DNA of 64,000 bases from Hyphomicrobiales bacterium (GTDB taxonomy: Bacteria > Pseudomonadota > Alphaproteobacteria > Rhizobiales > Xanthobacteraceae): assembly GCA_003169835.1 (NCBI GenBank), contig PNAI01000036.1:27929-91928 (forward strand), given 5' to 3'. A model generated the notes under the pieces. That model was not told the origin of the DNA. It made no database searches and saw nothing but the letters and a program-made list of their open reading frames with translations. A program made the position numbers and the translations under genes. Below are positions 43,396 through 54,957 of the stretch, piece by piece (positions within the stretch are counted from its first letter, which is position 1; each line of letters begins with the position of its first letter).

Positions 43396-46092
43396 GTGAA
43401 CGCACACACACTCGACCCGCTCGTCGTGCGCACCACGTGCCCTTATTGCGGGGTCGGCTGTGGCGTGCGCGCAGCACCTGACGGTATGGGCGGTGCAAAG
43501 ATAGATGGCGATCCCGCTCATCCCGCGAACCGAGGGCGGCTATGCTCGAAGGGCTTTGCGCTTGGTGAAACGCTCGGACTGGATGGGCGCTTGCTGCATC
43601 CGATGATTCGCCAGGCGGCCGGCGGGCTGGCAAGAACCGATTGGTCGACAGCGCTTGACCAGGTGGCGGATGGCTTTAAGCACATCATTGCGCGCGATGG
43701 GCCCAACGCCGTTGCCTTTTATCTCTCCGGACAGCTTCTCACCGAGGACTACTACGTCGCCAACAAACTGATGAAGGGCTTCATCGGGTCGGCCAATGTC
43801 GACACCAACTCGCGTTTGTGCATGGCATCTTCGGTTGCCGGCCACCGCCGTGCCTTCGGCGCCGATACGGTGCCTGGGATCTACGAGGATCTTGATCAAG
43901 CCGATCTTCTCGTTCTCGTCGGCTCAAATGCGGCGTGGTGCCATCCGGTGCTCTTTCAGCGCATGGCCGAAAACAAGCGTCAGCGTGGAGCAAAGATCGT
44001 TGTTATCGACCCGCGCCGGACCGCGTCCGCCGAGGGCGCCGATCTTTTTCTTCCTATTGCGCCGGGCACCGATACGGCGCTTTTTTGCGGATTGCTCGTG
44101 CATCTCGTCGAGATGTACGCGGTCGACTACGCCTATATCGATTCACACACGACGGGTTTTGAAGACGCGGTTATCCGCGCACGGGAGATTGCGCCCAACG
44201 TCGCCGCGACTGCGCGCGCCACCGGTCTTGCCAAAGCCGATGTGGAGCGTTTCTTCAAGCTTTTCCGAACAACGCCGCGCGCTGTCACCTGTTTTTCTCA
44301 AGGCGTCAACCAGTCGGCGCAGGGCACGGACAAGGTCAATGCGATCATCAATTGCCATCTGGCGACCGGGCGAATCGGACGACCGGGCATGGGGCCATTC
44401 TCGCTCACCGGTCAGCCCAACGCGATGGGCGGGCGCGAGGTCGGTGGATTAGCCAACCAGCTTGCCGCGCATATGGATTTTTCTTCGGCCGACGTCGATC
44501 GCGTCCGGAGGTTCTGGAGCGGCGCGCACATGGCGACGTTCGAGGGCCTCAAGGCAGTACAGATGTTCGATGCGATCGAGCGCGGCGAAATCAAAGCGCT
44601 ATGGGTGATGGGAACAAATCCGGCCGTGTCACTGCCAAAAGCGAACGCGGTGCGTGCGGCGCTCAAAAATTTGGAGCTGTTTGTCATCTCTGAAAATGTG
44701 CTGAACAACGACACGGTCAACGCGGGTGCGCACGTTCTGCTGCCCGCGGCGGCGTGGGGTGAGAAGAACGGCACGGTCACCAATTCCGAGCGTCGTATTT
44801 CCCGCCAGCGGCCGTTCTTGCCGCTGCCGGGTTACACGCGGCCCGATTGGTGGATTGTTTCGGAAGTGGCAAAACGTCTCGGTTTCGAAGAAGCGTTTGC
44901 ATATTGCTCCGCCGCCGACATCTTCCGCGAGCATGCGGCGCTGTCCGCATTCGAGAATGAGGGTCTGCGCGACTTCGACATCGGCGCGCTCGCAACTATC
45001 AACGACGAGACATTCGATGCGCTCGACCCGGTGCTTTGGCCGGCACGAAAAAATGCGCCCAAAGCGGAGCCGCGTTTCTTTGCCGAGGGTGGCTATTACA
45101 CCGGCAACCGCAGAGCGCGGTTTGTCACACCGGAGCCGCCACGGTTGAAGGAAGCGACGAACAAAGAGTTTCCATTCCGGCTCAATACCGGCCGGGTGCG
45201 CGACCAGTGGCACACGATGACGCGCTCGGGTGTGAGCTCGCGCCTTTCAGCTCATACACCGGAACCCTTTGTTGAGGTGCACCCAAAAGACGCCGCCGCA
45301 TTCGGCCTCATCGACGGAGGCTTTGCCAAGGTTACGACGCGTTACGGCAACTCGATCCTCAAGGTTGCCGTAAGCGCTGGCCAGAGGCGGCGCTCGCTCT
45401 TTGTTCCGATCCATTGGAGTGACGCAACGGCCTCGTGCGCGCGCATATGCGAGATGGTGACGCCTGCGACCGACCCATTTTCGGGTCAGCCGGAGGCGAA
45501 AGCAACTCCGGCTGCGATCGTTCCCGTCACGTTTCAATACAGCGGGTTTGCGATCGCGCGCCGATCGATAAAGCCTATGACAGGAACCTGGTGGGCGCGC
45601 GTTGCGATTGCAGGCGGTACGGGTTTGCTATTGGCAACGGACGTGACACCTACGGAATTGCAAGAGCAGGTCCTAGATATGTTTCCAGCTGAGGCTGAGC
45701 TTGCCGAATATGTCGACCGTCCGCGCGGTGTCTATCGCGTTGCGGCCTTCGTCAAAGGCCGCCTGGAAGGCTGCCTGTTTGTGGGGCCAGCGCAGGCAAC
45801 GCCGCAATGGGATGCTGTCAAGGCGCTGTTGGAGGCCGATACAATTGGCGACGGCGAACGCCGGATGCTGTTGTCGGGCCGTGCGACGGACGGCATCGCC
45901 GAGAACGGTCCGCTTGTCTGCGCGTGTTTCGGGGTTGGGCTCATAGCGATCCGCAAGGCAATCGTTTCGGGAGATGCGTCGAACGTCGAAGAAATTGGTC
46001 ACGCACTGCGGGCTGGAACCAATTGCGGTTCGTGCGTTCCCGAACTCAAGAAGATCATTGCCGATGAACTTGTGCTTCGGGAGGCGGTTTAA
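43396..46092 (+). CDS. nasC: assimilatory nitrate reductase catalytic subunit (NasA/NasC type)
   Basis: This 898-residue cytoplasmic molybdoenzyme starts with GTG. The N-terminal 4Fe-4S motif is CPYCGVGCGV with the fourth Cys in GRLCSKG. Molybdopterin oxidoreductase motifs follow, such as TNSRLCMASSVAGHRRAFG, where Cys is the likely molybdenum ligand. The C terminus carries an extra BFD-like [2Fe-2S] domain: CACFGVG near residue 840 and TNCGSCVPELKK near the end. This layout is typical of NADH-linked Nas enzymes that take electrons from flavoproteins like those encoded upstream. There is no signal peptide. It reduces nitrate to nitrite for assimilation and is the last gene of the operon. Confidence 0.92.
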   Translation: MNAHTLDPLVVRTTCPYCGVGCGVRAAPDGMGGAKIDGDPAHPANRGRLCSKGFALGETLGLDGRLLHPMIRQAAGGLARTDWSTALDQVADGFKHIIARDGPNAVAFYLSGQLLTEDYYVANKLMKGFIGSANVDTNSRLCMASSVAGHRRAFGADTVPGIYEDLDQADLLVLVGSNAAWCHPVLFQRMAENKRQRGAKIVVIDPRRTASAEGADLFLPIAPGTDTALFCGLLVHLVEMYAVDYAYIDSHTTGFEDAVIRAREIAPNVAATARATGLAKADVERFFKLFRTTPRAVTCFSQGVNQSAQGTDKVNAIINCHLATGRIGRPGMGPFSLTGQPNAMGGREVGGLANQLAAHMDFSSADVDRVRRFWSGAHMATFEGLKAVQMFDAIERGEIKALWVMGTNPAVSLPKANAVRAALKNLELFVISENVLNNDTVNAGAHVLLPAAAWGEKNGTVTNSERRISRQRPFLPLPGYTRPDWWIVSEVAKRLGFEEAFAYCSAADIFREHAALSAFENEGLRDFDIGALATINDETFDALDPVLWPARKNAPKAEPRFFAEGGYYTGNRRARFVTPEPPRLKEATNKEFPFRLNTGRVRDQWHTMTRSGVSSRLSAHTPEPFVEVHPKDAAAFGLIDGGFAKVTTRYGNSILKVAVSAGQRRRSLFVPIHWSDATASCARICEMVTPATDPFSGQPEAKATPAAIVPVTFQYSGFAIARRSIKPMTGTWWARVAIAGGTGLLLATDVTPTELQEQVLDMFPAEAELAEYVDRPRGVYRVAAFVKGRLEGCLFVGPAQATPQWDAVKALLEADTIGDGERRMLLSGRATDGIAENGPLVCACFGVGLIAIRKAIVSGDASNVEEIGHALRAGTNCGSCVPELKKIIADELVLREAV

Positions 46093-46118
46093 TTTGTTGC
46101 CCACCACTCCGATCGAGT

Positions 46119-47573
46119 TTAGTTCGACTGCTCCTGCGCAAACATGAACGGCGAAACGCCGCGGACGGTTTCGTCGAGCACCAATGTGCGGGTGACCGGC
46201 GGCTCTGCGCGCTGTCCGCAGTTGACGCGCTCGCACAGCCGGCAATTGACGCCAATCGGCGTCGCTTCAACCTTGTCGATGTTCAGCCCGACCGAGTAGA
46301 CAAGCCGCGGCAGGTATTTTAATTCACAACCAAGCCCGATGGCGTAGCGCGGCCTCGGTTGCCCATATGGCACGACAGAGCGACGAACCGCTTGTGCGAG
46401 CGAGAAGTAACGCGCGCCATCCGGCAGTTCGATGATCTGCGTCACGATGCGATCCGGTGTCTCGAATGTCGCGTGCACATTCCAAAGGGGGCACGTGCCG
46501 CCGAACTTCGAGAAGGGAAAACTTCCCGACGAAAAGCGTTTGGAGACATTGCCCGCGTTGTCGACCCGGAGCATGAAGAATGGAACGCCACGCGCGTTTG
46601 GCCGTTGCAGTGTGGTGAGACGATGACACACTTGCTCAAAACTGGCGCCAAACCGCTGGCCCAGAGGCTCAATGTCATAGCTGAGATTTTCTGCCGCTTC
46701 GTGAAAGCGCGTATAGGGCATGATGATTGCCGCGGCGAAATAATTGGCCAGCGAAATTCGGAAAAGGCGGCGTGCAGATTCATCGAGCTTGCTGCTCTTG
46801 GCCACAATGCTGTCAATCAGCGAGCCAGCTTCCGCAAGCGCGAGCTGGAAAGCCGATTGAAAAATCCGGCCTGTATCATCAAGAAGCTCGGACAGCGATA
46901 ACTGTTTTCGGTGGGGTGAATAGCGGCGAAGCCAATCACGCATGACGTCGACGGAACGCACGCGTACGAGAATCCCGTGACGCTCCCGCAGCCGTTCCGA
47001 TACAGCACGAAACAGATCGTGGCTGGGCACATCGAGTTCATCGCGAAGTTTCTCGGCAGCAACTTCGAGCGCTGGGAAATGATTGCGGTTCTCCTCGATC
47101 AATTCACGGACCCGCTCGACGGGATTGTCATCCGTGTTGGCGATCTCGTCGCGGCCGGCCAGGCGCGATGCTGCGGTATTCTCACCGCGACGCGCTTCGA
47201 TATAGGCGCGATAAAGACGCTGGACCGCGTTGGCGGCATCCGGGCAAAGCTCGACAAAATCTTGAAGTTCCTGTTTGGGCAGTTGAAACTCCCGGAAGAG
47301 GGGATCGCTGAAAACTTCGTTCAATTCGACAAAGAAGCGGTCATTGTCGGCAGCGGCAAGATCCCTCAGATCGACGTCATAGGCCTCCGCCATCTTGAGC
47401 AATATCTGCGCCGTTACCGGGCGCTGATTGCGCTCAATGAGATTGACGTAGCTCGGCGAAATCTCGAGCTCTTTGGCCATTTGGGTCTGCGTGAGCCCGA
47501 TCTGGCGCCGGATGCGGCGAAAGCGCGGACCAACGAACAATTTAGTGGCAGCGGAATCCACTTTTTTTGACAT
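46119..47573 (-). CDS. XRE-family regulator with IrrE/ImmA and DUF2083 domains (RamB/ScfR type)
   Basis: This 484-residue regulator has an N-terminal HTH (RIRRQIGLTQTQMAKELEIS, then PSYVNLIERNQRPVTAQIL). A middle IrrE N-terminal-like domain is centred near residue 290 (ANYFAAAIIMPYTRFHEAAE). The Cys-containing C-terminal domain (GVNCRLCERVNCGQRAEPP) is typical of short-chain fatty acyl-responsive regulators such as RamB. It is transcribed divergently from isocitrate lyase, which this family controls in actinobacteria and alphaproteobacteria. I chose the start MSKKVDS at 47573; 47582 is an alternative. An acyl-CoA is the expected effector, by family analogy. Confidence 0.88.
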   Translation of the reverse strand: MSKKVDSAATKLFVGPRFRRIRRQIGLTQTQMAKELEISPSYVNLIERNQRPVTAQILLKMAEAYDVDLRDLAAADNDRFFVELNEVFSDPLFREFQLPKQELQDFVELCPDAANAVQRLYRAYIEARRGENTAASRLAGRDEIANTDDNPVERVRELIEENRNHFPALEVAAEKLRDELDVPSHDLFRAVSERLRERHGILVRVRSVDVMRDWLRRYSPHRKQLSLSELLDDTGRIFQSAFQLALAEAGSLIDSIVAKSSKLDESARRLFRISLANYFAAAIIMPYTRFHEAAENLSYDIEPLGQRFGASFEQVCHRLTTLQRPNARGVPFFMLRVDNAGNVSKRFSSGSFPFSKFGGTCPLWNVHATFETPDRIVTQIIELPDGARYFSLAQAVRRSVVPYGQPRPRYAIGLGCELKYLPRLVYSVGLNIDKVEATPIGVNCRLCERVNCGQRAEPPVTRTLVLDETVRGVSPFMFAQEQSN

Positions 47574-47596
47574 TTGTGACATCCAAACAGGTGAGC

Positions 47597-47612
47597 TGTA
47601 ACGTTTGTTACA
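47597..47612. promoter_or_regulatory. candidate operator between the RamB-like regulator and aceA
   Basis: TGTAAC-GTTT-GTTACA is a perfect 6-bp inverted repeat located 24 bases before the regulator start and 113 bases before aceA. Related TTGTNAC words occur at 47574-47580, 47605-47611 and 47695-47701. The arrangement suits repression or activation of both genes by the divergent regulator. Binding is inferred. Confidence 0.5.
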
Positions 47613-47724
47613 ATTTAGCACCTTTGTTGGATACGCGCTATTCCCAAATCATCCTGAACGAATTAGTTATGCACATGACGGCAGCGTAGGCCGCTTGTCA
47701 CGATTGTTAAAAAAGGAAGTTAAG

Positions 47725-49029
<1,305 letters not shown>

Positions 49030-49060
49030 GTCCACAAGAACTCAACTATGGAGAATTGCC

Positions 49061-49255
49061 ATGTCAAATTTGCGATTTTGGGTTGTCGGCGGCGAATACC
49101 ACTCTCTCGATTTCGGTGAAATCGTCGATGGTACGCAACGCCTCATCGGCCCGTTCGACCGGCGTGACGAAGCCGAGCGCAATTGGCGCGATATTTCCGA
49201 ACAGCACCGCTCGCGTTGCACCGTCCGTTTCACGATCACGCAGGAAAACGCTTAA
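49061..49255 (+). CDS. DUF4170 small protein
   Basis: This 64-residue protein starts MSNLRFWVVGGEYHSLDFGE and continues with GPFDRRDEAERNWRDIS, which is the DUF4170 pattern common in Hyphomicrobiales. It is a compact alpha/beta domain with no signal peptide and unknown function. It sits 31 bases after aceA with a GGAGAA site and 33 bases before glcB, so it is probably part of the glyoxylate-shunt transcript. Confidence 0.85.
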   Translation: MSNLRFWVVGGEYHSLDFGEIVDGTQRLIGPFDRRDEAERNWRDISEQHRSRCTVRFTITQENA

Positions 49256-49288
49256 GCGCGTATCCGACGACAAAAGCGAGAGAAAGTC

Positions 49289-51550
49289 ATGACCGCCCGC
49301 ACCCAGATAAAAGGACTGTCAGTTGCAAAGACGTTGTACGGCTTTGTCGAAGCCGAAGCGCTGCCCGGCACCGGCGTTACGAGCGATAGCTTTTGGTCAG
49401 GGGTTGCGGCGCTGATCGATGATTTCGGGCCGCGCAACAAGCAGCTGCTCGCCGTTCGCGATGAATTGCAGGTGCTCATTGACGGTTATCATCGCGCCAA
49501 CCGGGCGAAGAGCTGGGATCAATCCGGATACGAGCGTTTTCTACGCAAGATCGGTTATCTTTTGCCGGAGCCCGCCGCTTTCTCCATTTGCACGAAAAAT
49601 GTCGACGATGAGATCGCGCATATCGCCGGGCCGCAACTGGTCGTGCCGCTTTCCAATGCGCGCTATGCGCTCAACGCCGCAAATGCGCGCTGGGGTAGCC
49701 TCTACGATGCGCTTTATGGCACCGATGCGCTGCCTCAGGATGGCGGCGCGGCGCGTGGAACAAAATTCGACAAGGTGCGCGGCGAGCGTGCGATCGCTTA
49801 CGGCCGAAAATTGCTCGACGGCGTGGTGCCGCTTGCGCATGGCAGCCACAGCGATGCGATTGGCTACGCCGTTGAAGATGGAAAATTGATTGTCGGCCTG
49901 CGCGATGGATCGCGCGGTGAACTGGCGCAACCGGAGCAATTCGCCGGTTTCCAGGGCAAGGTAGAGGCGCCCTCGGCAGTGCTGCTGCGCCATCACGGGC
50001 TGCAACTGGAGATCAAAATCGATCGCGACAGCACCGTTGGGCGCGATGATCTGGCGGGTATCTCTGACATCGTGATCGAGTCGGCGATTACTTCGATCAT
50101 GGATCTGGAGGACAGCGTTGCTGCGGTCGACGCCGACGACAAGGTTGCGCTTTATCGCAATTGGCTCGGGTTGATGAACGGCACCTTGACCGCGAAATTC
50201 GAAAAGAGCGGGCAGGTCATGAATCGCAGACTCAATGCCGATCGTGCCTATCGGCTGCCGAACGGCGGCGAGTTGCGGGCGCCTGGACGCAGTTTGATGC
50301 TGGTGCGTCATGTTGGGCTGCATATGTATACCGATGCCGTGCTTGATGCTGCGGGCGACGAGGTGCCCGAAGGGATAGTCGACGCCGCCGTCACTGCGTT
50401 GATTGCCACGCACGAAATTCGTGGCCGCAATAGGCACCTCAATAGCCGCGCCGGTTCGGTCTACATCGTCAAACCCAAGCTGCATGGCCCGGACGAAGTC
50501 GCATTCACGAACGACTTATTTGCGCAGGTCGAGGATTTTTTGAAATTGCCGCGACACACGCTCAAGATCGGCATTATGGACGAGGAGCGGCGCACAACCG
50601 TCAATCTCAAAAGCTGTATCCGTGCGGCGGCCGATCGGCTGGTGTTCATCAATACCGGGTTCCTTGACCGCACCGGAGATGAAATTCACACCGCGATGTT
50701 TGCCGGGCCCCTGATCCGGAAAGCGGAAATGAAGAATACGGCTTGGATCAAGGCGTACGAAAACTGGAACGTCGATACCGGCATCGTTTGTGGATTGCCG
50801 GGCAAGGCGCAAATCGGCAAGGGCATGTGGGCCATGCCCGACAGGATGGCGGACATGCTTGCGCAGAAGATCTCGCATCCGTCTGCCGGCGCCAATACGG
50901 CGTGGGTTCCATCACCGACGGCGGCGACGTTGCACGCGCTGCACTATCATCAGGTCAGTGTTTTGGATCGTCAGAAGGAGATTTCTGGTCGCGCGTTTGC
51001 GAGCCTGTCGGATATCCTGACCATTCCGGTGTCGCATACGAGTTGGACTGCCGATGAGATTCAGCAGGAACTCGACAACAATGTACAAGGCATCTTGGGT
51101 TATGTGGTGCGATGGATCGATCAAGGCGTCGGTTGCTCCAAGGTTTCGGACATCCACAATGTCGGATTGATGGAAGACCGCGCGACGTTGCGGATTTCGA
51201 GCCAGCACATCGCAAACTGGTTGCTGCATGGCGTCGCGACGGAAGCGCAAGTGATGGAAACTTTGCGGCGCATGGCGCGCGTTGTGGACTGTCAGAATGC
51301 GGACGACGTCAACTATTTTCCCATGGCGCCGGCATTCGACGGTCAGGCATTTAAGGCCGCTGGTGAATTGATTTTCGAGGGACTGGTGCAGCCGAACGGT
51401 TATACGGAATGGGTGCTGCATAAGCATCGCCGTGACGCCAAGGCAGCTCAGCACGTTGAAGCGGAGCAATTTGAACAAGCGCTTTTGACATCGGCGCGTG
51501 TTGCTGCGGCTCACCGGGAATACAAGCAAGAAGCGGTCGTCGCGGACTGA
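49289..51550 (+). CDS. glcB: malate synthase G
   Basis: This 753-residue enzyme condenses glyoxylate with acetyl-CoA to malate. Family features include [17 protein letters not shown], the catalytic region [35 protein letters not shown] and [16 protein letters not shown]. The length fits the large G isoform, a single polypeptide of 720-750 residues that contains the extra alpha/beta domain. It completes the glyoxylate shunt with aceA and is likely co-transcribed with it. A GAGAGAAAG ribosome site precedes the ATG. Confidence 0.97.
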   Translation: MTARTQIKGLSVAKTLYGFVEAEALPGTGVTSDSFWSGVAALIDDFGPRNKQLLAVRDELQVLIDGYHRANRAKSWDQSGYERFLRKIGYLLPEPAAFSICTKNVDDEIAHIAGPQLVVPLSNARYALNAANARWGSLYDALYGTDALPQDGGAARGTKFDKVRGERAIAYGRKLLDGVVPLAHGSHSDAIGYAVEDGKLIVGLRDGSRGELAQPEQFAGFQGKVEAPSAVLLRHHGLQLEIKIDRDSTVGRDDLAGISDIVIESAITSIMDLEDSVAAVDADDKVALYRNWLGLMNGTLTAKFEKSGQVMNRRLNADRAYRLPNGGELRAPGRSLMLVRHVGLHMYTDAVLDAAGDEVPEGIVDAAVTALIATHEIRGRNRHLNSRAGSVYIVKPKLHGPDEVAFTNDLFAQVEDFLKLPRHTLKIGIMDEERRTTVNLKSCIRAAADRLVFINTGFLDRTGDEIHTAMFAGPLIRKAEMKNTAWIKAYENWNVDTGIVCGLPGKAQIGKGMWAMPDRMADMLAQKISHPSAGANTAWVPSPTAATLHALHYHQVSVLDRQKEISGRAFASLSDILTIPVSHTSWTADEIQQELDNNVQGILGYVVRWIDQGVGCSKVSDIHNVGLMEDRATLRISSQHIANWLLHGVATEAQVMETLRRMARVVDCQNADDVNYFPMAPAFDGQAFKAAGELIFEGLVQPNGYTEWVLHKHRRDAKAAQHVEAEQFEQALLTSARVAAAHREYKQEAVVAD

Positions 51551-51997
51551 TCCGTTCGCGATCGCGGATTGCGTCTGTGTCATTGCGACAATCAAGAATC
51601 GCTCGCGTGCAATGTGCGGGTCGTGACGTATCGAAGTCAGCATCTCGTTCGAGAAAAATTTGATCGGAGCCGTGCGCTGCCTGATTACAGATGTTGATTC
51701 ATATTTTAGCTCTTATTTGAAATCTTGGCGTCAAAATTTTCTCGCGGCGACTTTTGCGACAAAAAAATGTCACCAAACGCGGCAAGACTGCGAATCGCTA
51801 CCGAGAATTTCTGCAAAACTGCTGCGAGCACTCGAAGAGATGCTCGCGGGTTGCGATGTATTTCGGATTTTCGACGGACAGCGTTTTTAGAGTTGTTTTG
51901 GGCCGCGAGTAATCATTTCTTAATGATCTTGCATGCAGCATGAAATCCGCATTTTGCCGCATTGCGCGTGACGTTTAAGTTTAAGAAGGCAAGGGAG
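51551..51997. other. 447-bp gap, no feature recognised
   Basis: The stretch is more AT-rich than the genes around it. I could not support any gene, strong terminator or RNA in it. Short ORFs are present but lack family features. It probably contains the promoter of the small membrane protein gene that follows. Confidence 0.4.
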
Positions 51998-52234
51998 ATG
52001 CCGATGAAAGCCCCGGTGGCCTTACTAACACTCGTCGTTGAGATCGCATTCATTGTGTATTGCATCCATATGACCTATCTGCTGGACGTTCTCGATCCAT
52101 TTCCTCGAGAATGGCTGATCCCAAACGCGCTGATCGGCGGCGCCATATTGCTGTTTGGTTATTTCGTTGCGTCGTGGCTCAACCGCGACTTGGCCCTTAC
52201 AGAGCGAAAGTGGTCCAATACCGAGCGGGAATGA
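51998..52234 (+). CDS. small two-helix membrane protein
   Basis: This 78-residue protein has one hydrophobic helix at about residues 5-28 (LLTLVVEIAFIVYCIHMTYL). A second lies at about 42-60 (ALIGGAILLFGYFVASWL). A conserved-looking loop DPFPREWLIPN joins them. It starts at 51998 (MPMKAP), or at 52004, after AAGGCAAGGGAG. No family name is recognised. It lies between the glyoxylate genes and the leftward ketosynthase gene. Confidence 0.65.
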   Translation: MPMKAPVALLTLVVEIAFIVYCIHMTYLLDVLDPFPREWLIPNALIGGAILLFGYFVASWLNRDLALTERKWSNTERE

Positions 52235-52333
52235 TTCGATCTTAACCTATGTTGTCGAGCGCGAACTCTGCCGACGCACGCCACACTCAACAGATTCAAA
52301 ATCACTGGATTTTTCGCAAGGTGAAGCCGCGCG

Positions 52334-53551
52334 CTACGAAAATCGCTTGACGACCATCACGGCGTTGAGACCGCCGAAGGCAAATGAGTTGGACATTGCG
52401 GCGTCGATCTTCAATTTTCGCGCTTCGTTCGGAACGTAATCGAGATCGCACGCCGGGTCTGGACCAAGATAATTGATCGTCGGCGGCACGATTTCGTCTT
52501 TTACCGCCATCAAACACGCCACCATTTCCAGTCCGCCGGCCGCACCGAGCGCGTGGCCAACCATGGACTTGGTCGATGAAATGGCAAGCTTCAGTGCGTG
52601 CGCGCCGAAAGCGCCTTTGATCGCGTTGGTTTCCGCCACATCATTCGCCATCGTGCCGGTGCCATGCGCATTGATATATTGCACGTCCTGGGGGTTAAGC
52701 CGGGCGTCGGAGAGGGCGCTCTTGATCGCGCGGATCATGCCGCCTTCATCAGGATTGGTGATGTCCTTGGCGTCCGCGCTCATGCCGAAGCCGACGATCT
52801 CGCCGAGAATCTTGGCGCCGCGTTTTTGCGCATGCTCCAATGTTTCGAGCACGATGACGGCTGCGCCTTCCCCGATGATCATGCCTCTGCGATCCTTCGA
52901 GAAGGGCCGGCAGAGGTCGGGCGACATCACACGCAAAGCCTCCCATCCCCTGATGGTGCCATGGGTGATTGTTGCCTCGGTTCCTCCGGTCAGCGCGCAG
53001 GTCACAGCGCCAGAACGCACCATTTGAAACGCCAGCCCGATGGCATGGGTGGCCGAGGCACAAGCACTGGAGACCGCGAAGGCCGGTCCGCGCAGGCCGC
53101 AATACATCGATACCTGGCTGATCGGTGCGTTGACCATCGCCTTCGGGATGGTCAACGGATAGACCCGTGTTGCATTCTCGCGGAACAGGCGTTTGTAGGA
53201 TTCTTCTTGTGTTATCTGACCACCGGCACCGGTGCCGATAATGGTCGCGGTGCGATTGGAAAGTTCGGGGTCGTCGAAGGAAATTTTTGCGTTGGCGATC
53301 GCTTCGCGTGCGGCGACGACGGCGAATTGCGACACCCGATCGAGCGTCGGAATCATGCGTTCTTCAAAATGTTTCAACGGGTCGAAATTTTTGACCTCGG
53401 CGACAACTTTTTGATTGAGCTTTTCGGGGTCGGCAAGCGTCGCCGTCGCGATGCCGCATGTGCCCTGCGTCAAACTGGACCAGTAGGACTCCGCGGTCTG
53501 CCCAACAGGGGAGACGACACCCATACCGGTCACAACAACGCGATGTACCAT
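52334..53551 (-). CDS. beta-ketoacyl-ACP synthase (FabF/NodE-like)
   Basis: This 405-residue condensing enzyme has the catalytic Cys in AVSSACASATHAIGLAFQ (about residue 166) and the His residues in NAHGTGTMANDV (about 303) and TKSMVGHALGAAGG (about 340). It has the KAS-II length and motifs. Its gene directly follows an ACP gene, with stop and start adjacent, so the two form a dedicated pair as in NodF/NodE. A specialised acyl chain (lipid A, hopanoid, polyketide or signal molecule) is more likely than bulk fatty acid synthesis, but nothing in the sequence fixes the product. Confidence 0.9.
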   Translation of the reverse strand: MVHRVVVTGMGVVSPVGQTAESYWSSLTQGTCGIATATLADPEKLNQKVVAEVKNFDPLKHFEERMIPTLDRVSQFAVVAAREAIANAKISFDDPELSNRTATIIGTGAGGQITQEESYKRLFRENATRVYPLTIPKAMVNAPISQVSMYCGLRGPAFAVSSACASATHAIGLAFQMVRSGAVTCALTGGTEATITHGTIRGWEALRVMSPDLCRPFSKDRRGMIIGEGAAVIVLETLEHAQKRGAKILGEIVGFGMSADAKDITNPDEGGMIRAIKSALSDARLNPQDVQYINAHGTGTMANDVAETNAIKGAFGAHALKLAISSTKSMVGHALGAAGGLEMVACLMAVKDEIVPPTINYLGPDPACDLDYVPNEARKLKIDAAMSNSFAFGGLNAVMVVKRFS

Positions 53552-53803
53552 CTAAGATTTCTTGTCGACGAGTTTCTTAATTGCATCGACGACTTCCGCC
53601 ACCGTTTGGAATTCAGGTTCGGTGTCGTTGGCATTGTAGGGGATCTGGATATTGAATTTTTCTTCCAGCTCAAAAATCAGTTCGACCGTGCTCAAGGAAT
53701 CGATGCCGAGATCCTCAAGCCGATCTTCCATTTTGAGTTCAGTTTTCCCCGGGGGTAGTTTTTTTCGAATGAGATCGAGGACATCCGTTGTTGTGTCAGC
53801 CAT
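53552..53803 (-). CDS. dedicated acyl carrier protein
   Basis: This 83-residue acidic ACP has the phosphopantetheine site LGIDSLSTVELIFELEEKF with Ser at about residue 36. It differs from the housekeeping AcpP (which has the DSL-D motif) and starts MADTTTDVLDLIRKKLPPG. Together with the ketosynthase read from the next base, it forms an ACP-KAS module. A further partner (acyltransferase or dehydratase) is not in the vicinity. Confidence 0.9.
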   Translation of the reverse strand: MADTTTDVLDLIRKKLPPGKTELKMEDRLEDLGIDSLSTVELIFELEEKFNIQIPYNANDTEPEFQTVAEVVDAIKKLVDKKS

Positions 53804-54272
53804 GCTTTGACTCAGTGTATGTCCGATTGAGCGGTTAGGTCGTCACTCGACAATTCGTCCGTTCACCAACGCGGTATAGCCTTACAGGGTGCCATTACGC
53901 GTCTTTAAGGACCACGCCGAGCCCGATTTGACAATATGCCGCCCCGAAATACCACATCTCATTAAGACAGTTGAGGAAAATGGCACCCTCGGCAGGGGCT
54001 GGGCGTGCTCATTGTTCGCTGACGCCTGGATTCACAGGTCAAGAACAAGTCGCTGAATGGAGCGATTTTGTTCACAGATCGAGGGCGAGCCGGTGCAGGT
54101 TATGGCGTCGGCCCAAAGCTGCAACTTGCGCGTCGCGCCGGTGCGGGGCGAATGGCCGGCAAGACTCGGTGTCTCAAACGTTACGGCGATACTGCGACGT
54201 GATACGACAGCGGCCGGCGAATGTTTTGCCATGCGTTACGGCTCACATTGAATGGGCGTTGGTTTTGCAATC
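53804..54272. other. 469-bp gap upstream of hprK, no supported gene
   Basis: Rightward open frames of 60-100 codons exist between about 53970 and 54270, but their composition looks non-coding and no domain is recognisable. In related genomes the ChvG-type sensor kinase precedes hprK. I see no recognisable part of it here. The segment should contain promoters for the divergent ACP and hprK transcripts. Confidence 0.35.
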
Positions 54273-54728
54273 ATGAGTTCCGATCAACATTCGACCATCC
54301 ATGCGACTGCCGTCCTGGTCGGTGCGCGCGCGGTGCTGATTCTGGGGCCACCCGGCGTCGGCAAATCGCGCCTCGCGCTCGCGCTGTTGGCGGCGGCGCA
54401 GACGGGACAGCTTTCGTTCGCCCGGCTGGTCGGCGACGATCGCGTGCTGATCGAGCCTGTGTATGGACGGCTACTGGTGCGACCGGCACCTGCTCTTGCG
54501 GGGTTACTCGAAGTGCGCGGACTTGGAATCAGGCGCGTGCCCCACGAACCGGTGGCCGTGGTTGGATCTGTGCTGGAATTGGCGGCCGGGGCCGGCCGGC
54601 TGCCCGAGCCGGCCAGCCGAGAGACGCAGATTGCCAAAATCCGGCTGCCGCGGCTTGCGGTCGCACCGGGGGTCGAGCCGCTGTCACTGCTGGTTGCTTT
54701 CCTGCAGACGGCGGATGCTTTGATTTGA
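54273..54728 (+). CDS. hprK: HPr kinase/phosphorylase, short alphaproteobacterial form
   Basis: This 151-residue protein has Walker A LILGPPGVGKSRLALALL and the conserved LVGDDRVLIEP. The C-terminal part contains RGLGIRRV. It corresponds to the catalytic C-terminal domain only; the N-terminal domain of Gram-positive HprK is missing, as is usual in Alphaproteobacteria. It phosphorylates Ser of HPr. EIIA and HPr genes follow. The ATG at 54273 was chosen over 54252 because the conserved part starts later. Confidence 0.92.
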   Translation: MSSDQHSTIHATAVLVGARAVLILGPPGVGKSRLALALLAAAQTGQLSFARLVGDDRVLIEPVYGRLLVRPAPALAGLLEVRGLGIRRVPHEPVAVVGSVLELAAGAGRLPEPASRETQIAKIRLPRLAVAPGVEPLSLLVAFLQTADALI

Positions 54729-54957
54729 AGCTGTAAGGCGATGGCATGAGGTTGAGTGGCGGCTAAACGGCCATTATTGCGCGTTTCTGCCCTGCAACAA
54801 TGGCTTGATTCGATTGACTTAATTGCGTGTCGTCCGAGTTGAGCACCGCAATGCAACATTACCCAGGAATCAGCTGGAAACCCCTTGCAGTCGGGCTTGG
54901 GATGATGATCATGGGCCCTCTTTCGTGCGGCGCAACCGCGCCCGCGAGGAGCTCCCG

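Noticed and set aside
53971..54276. 101-codon ORF ahead of hprK
   Set aside because: It could be a relic of the sensor kinase usual at this position, but no motif supports it and the composition looks non-coding.
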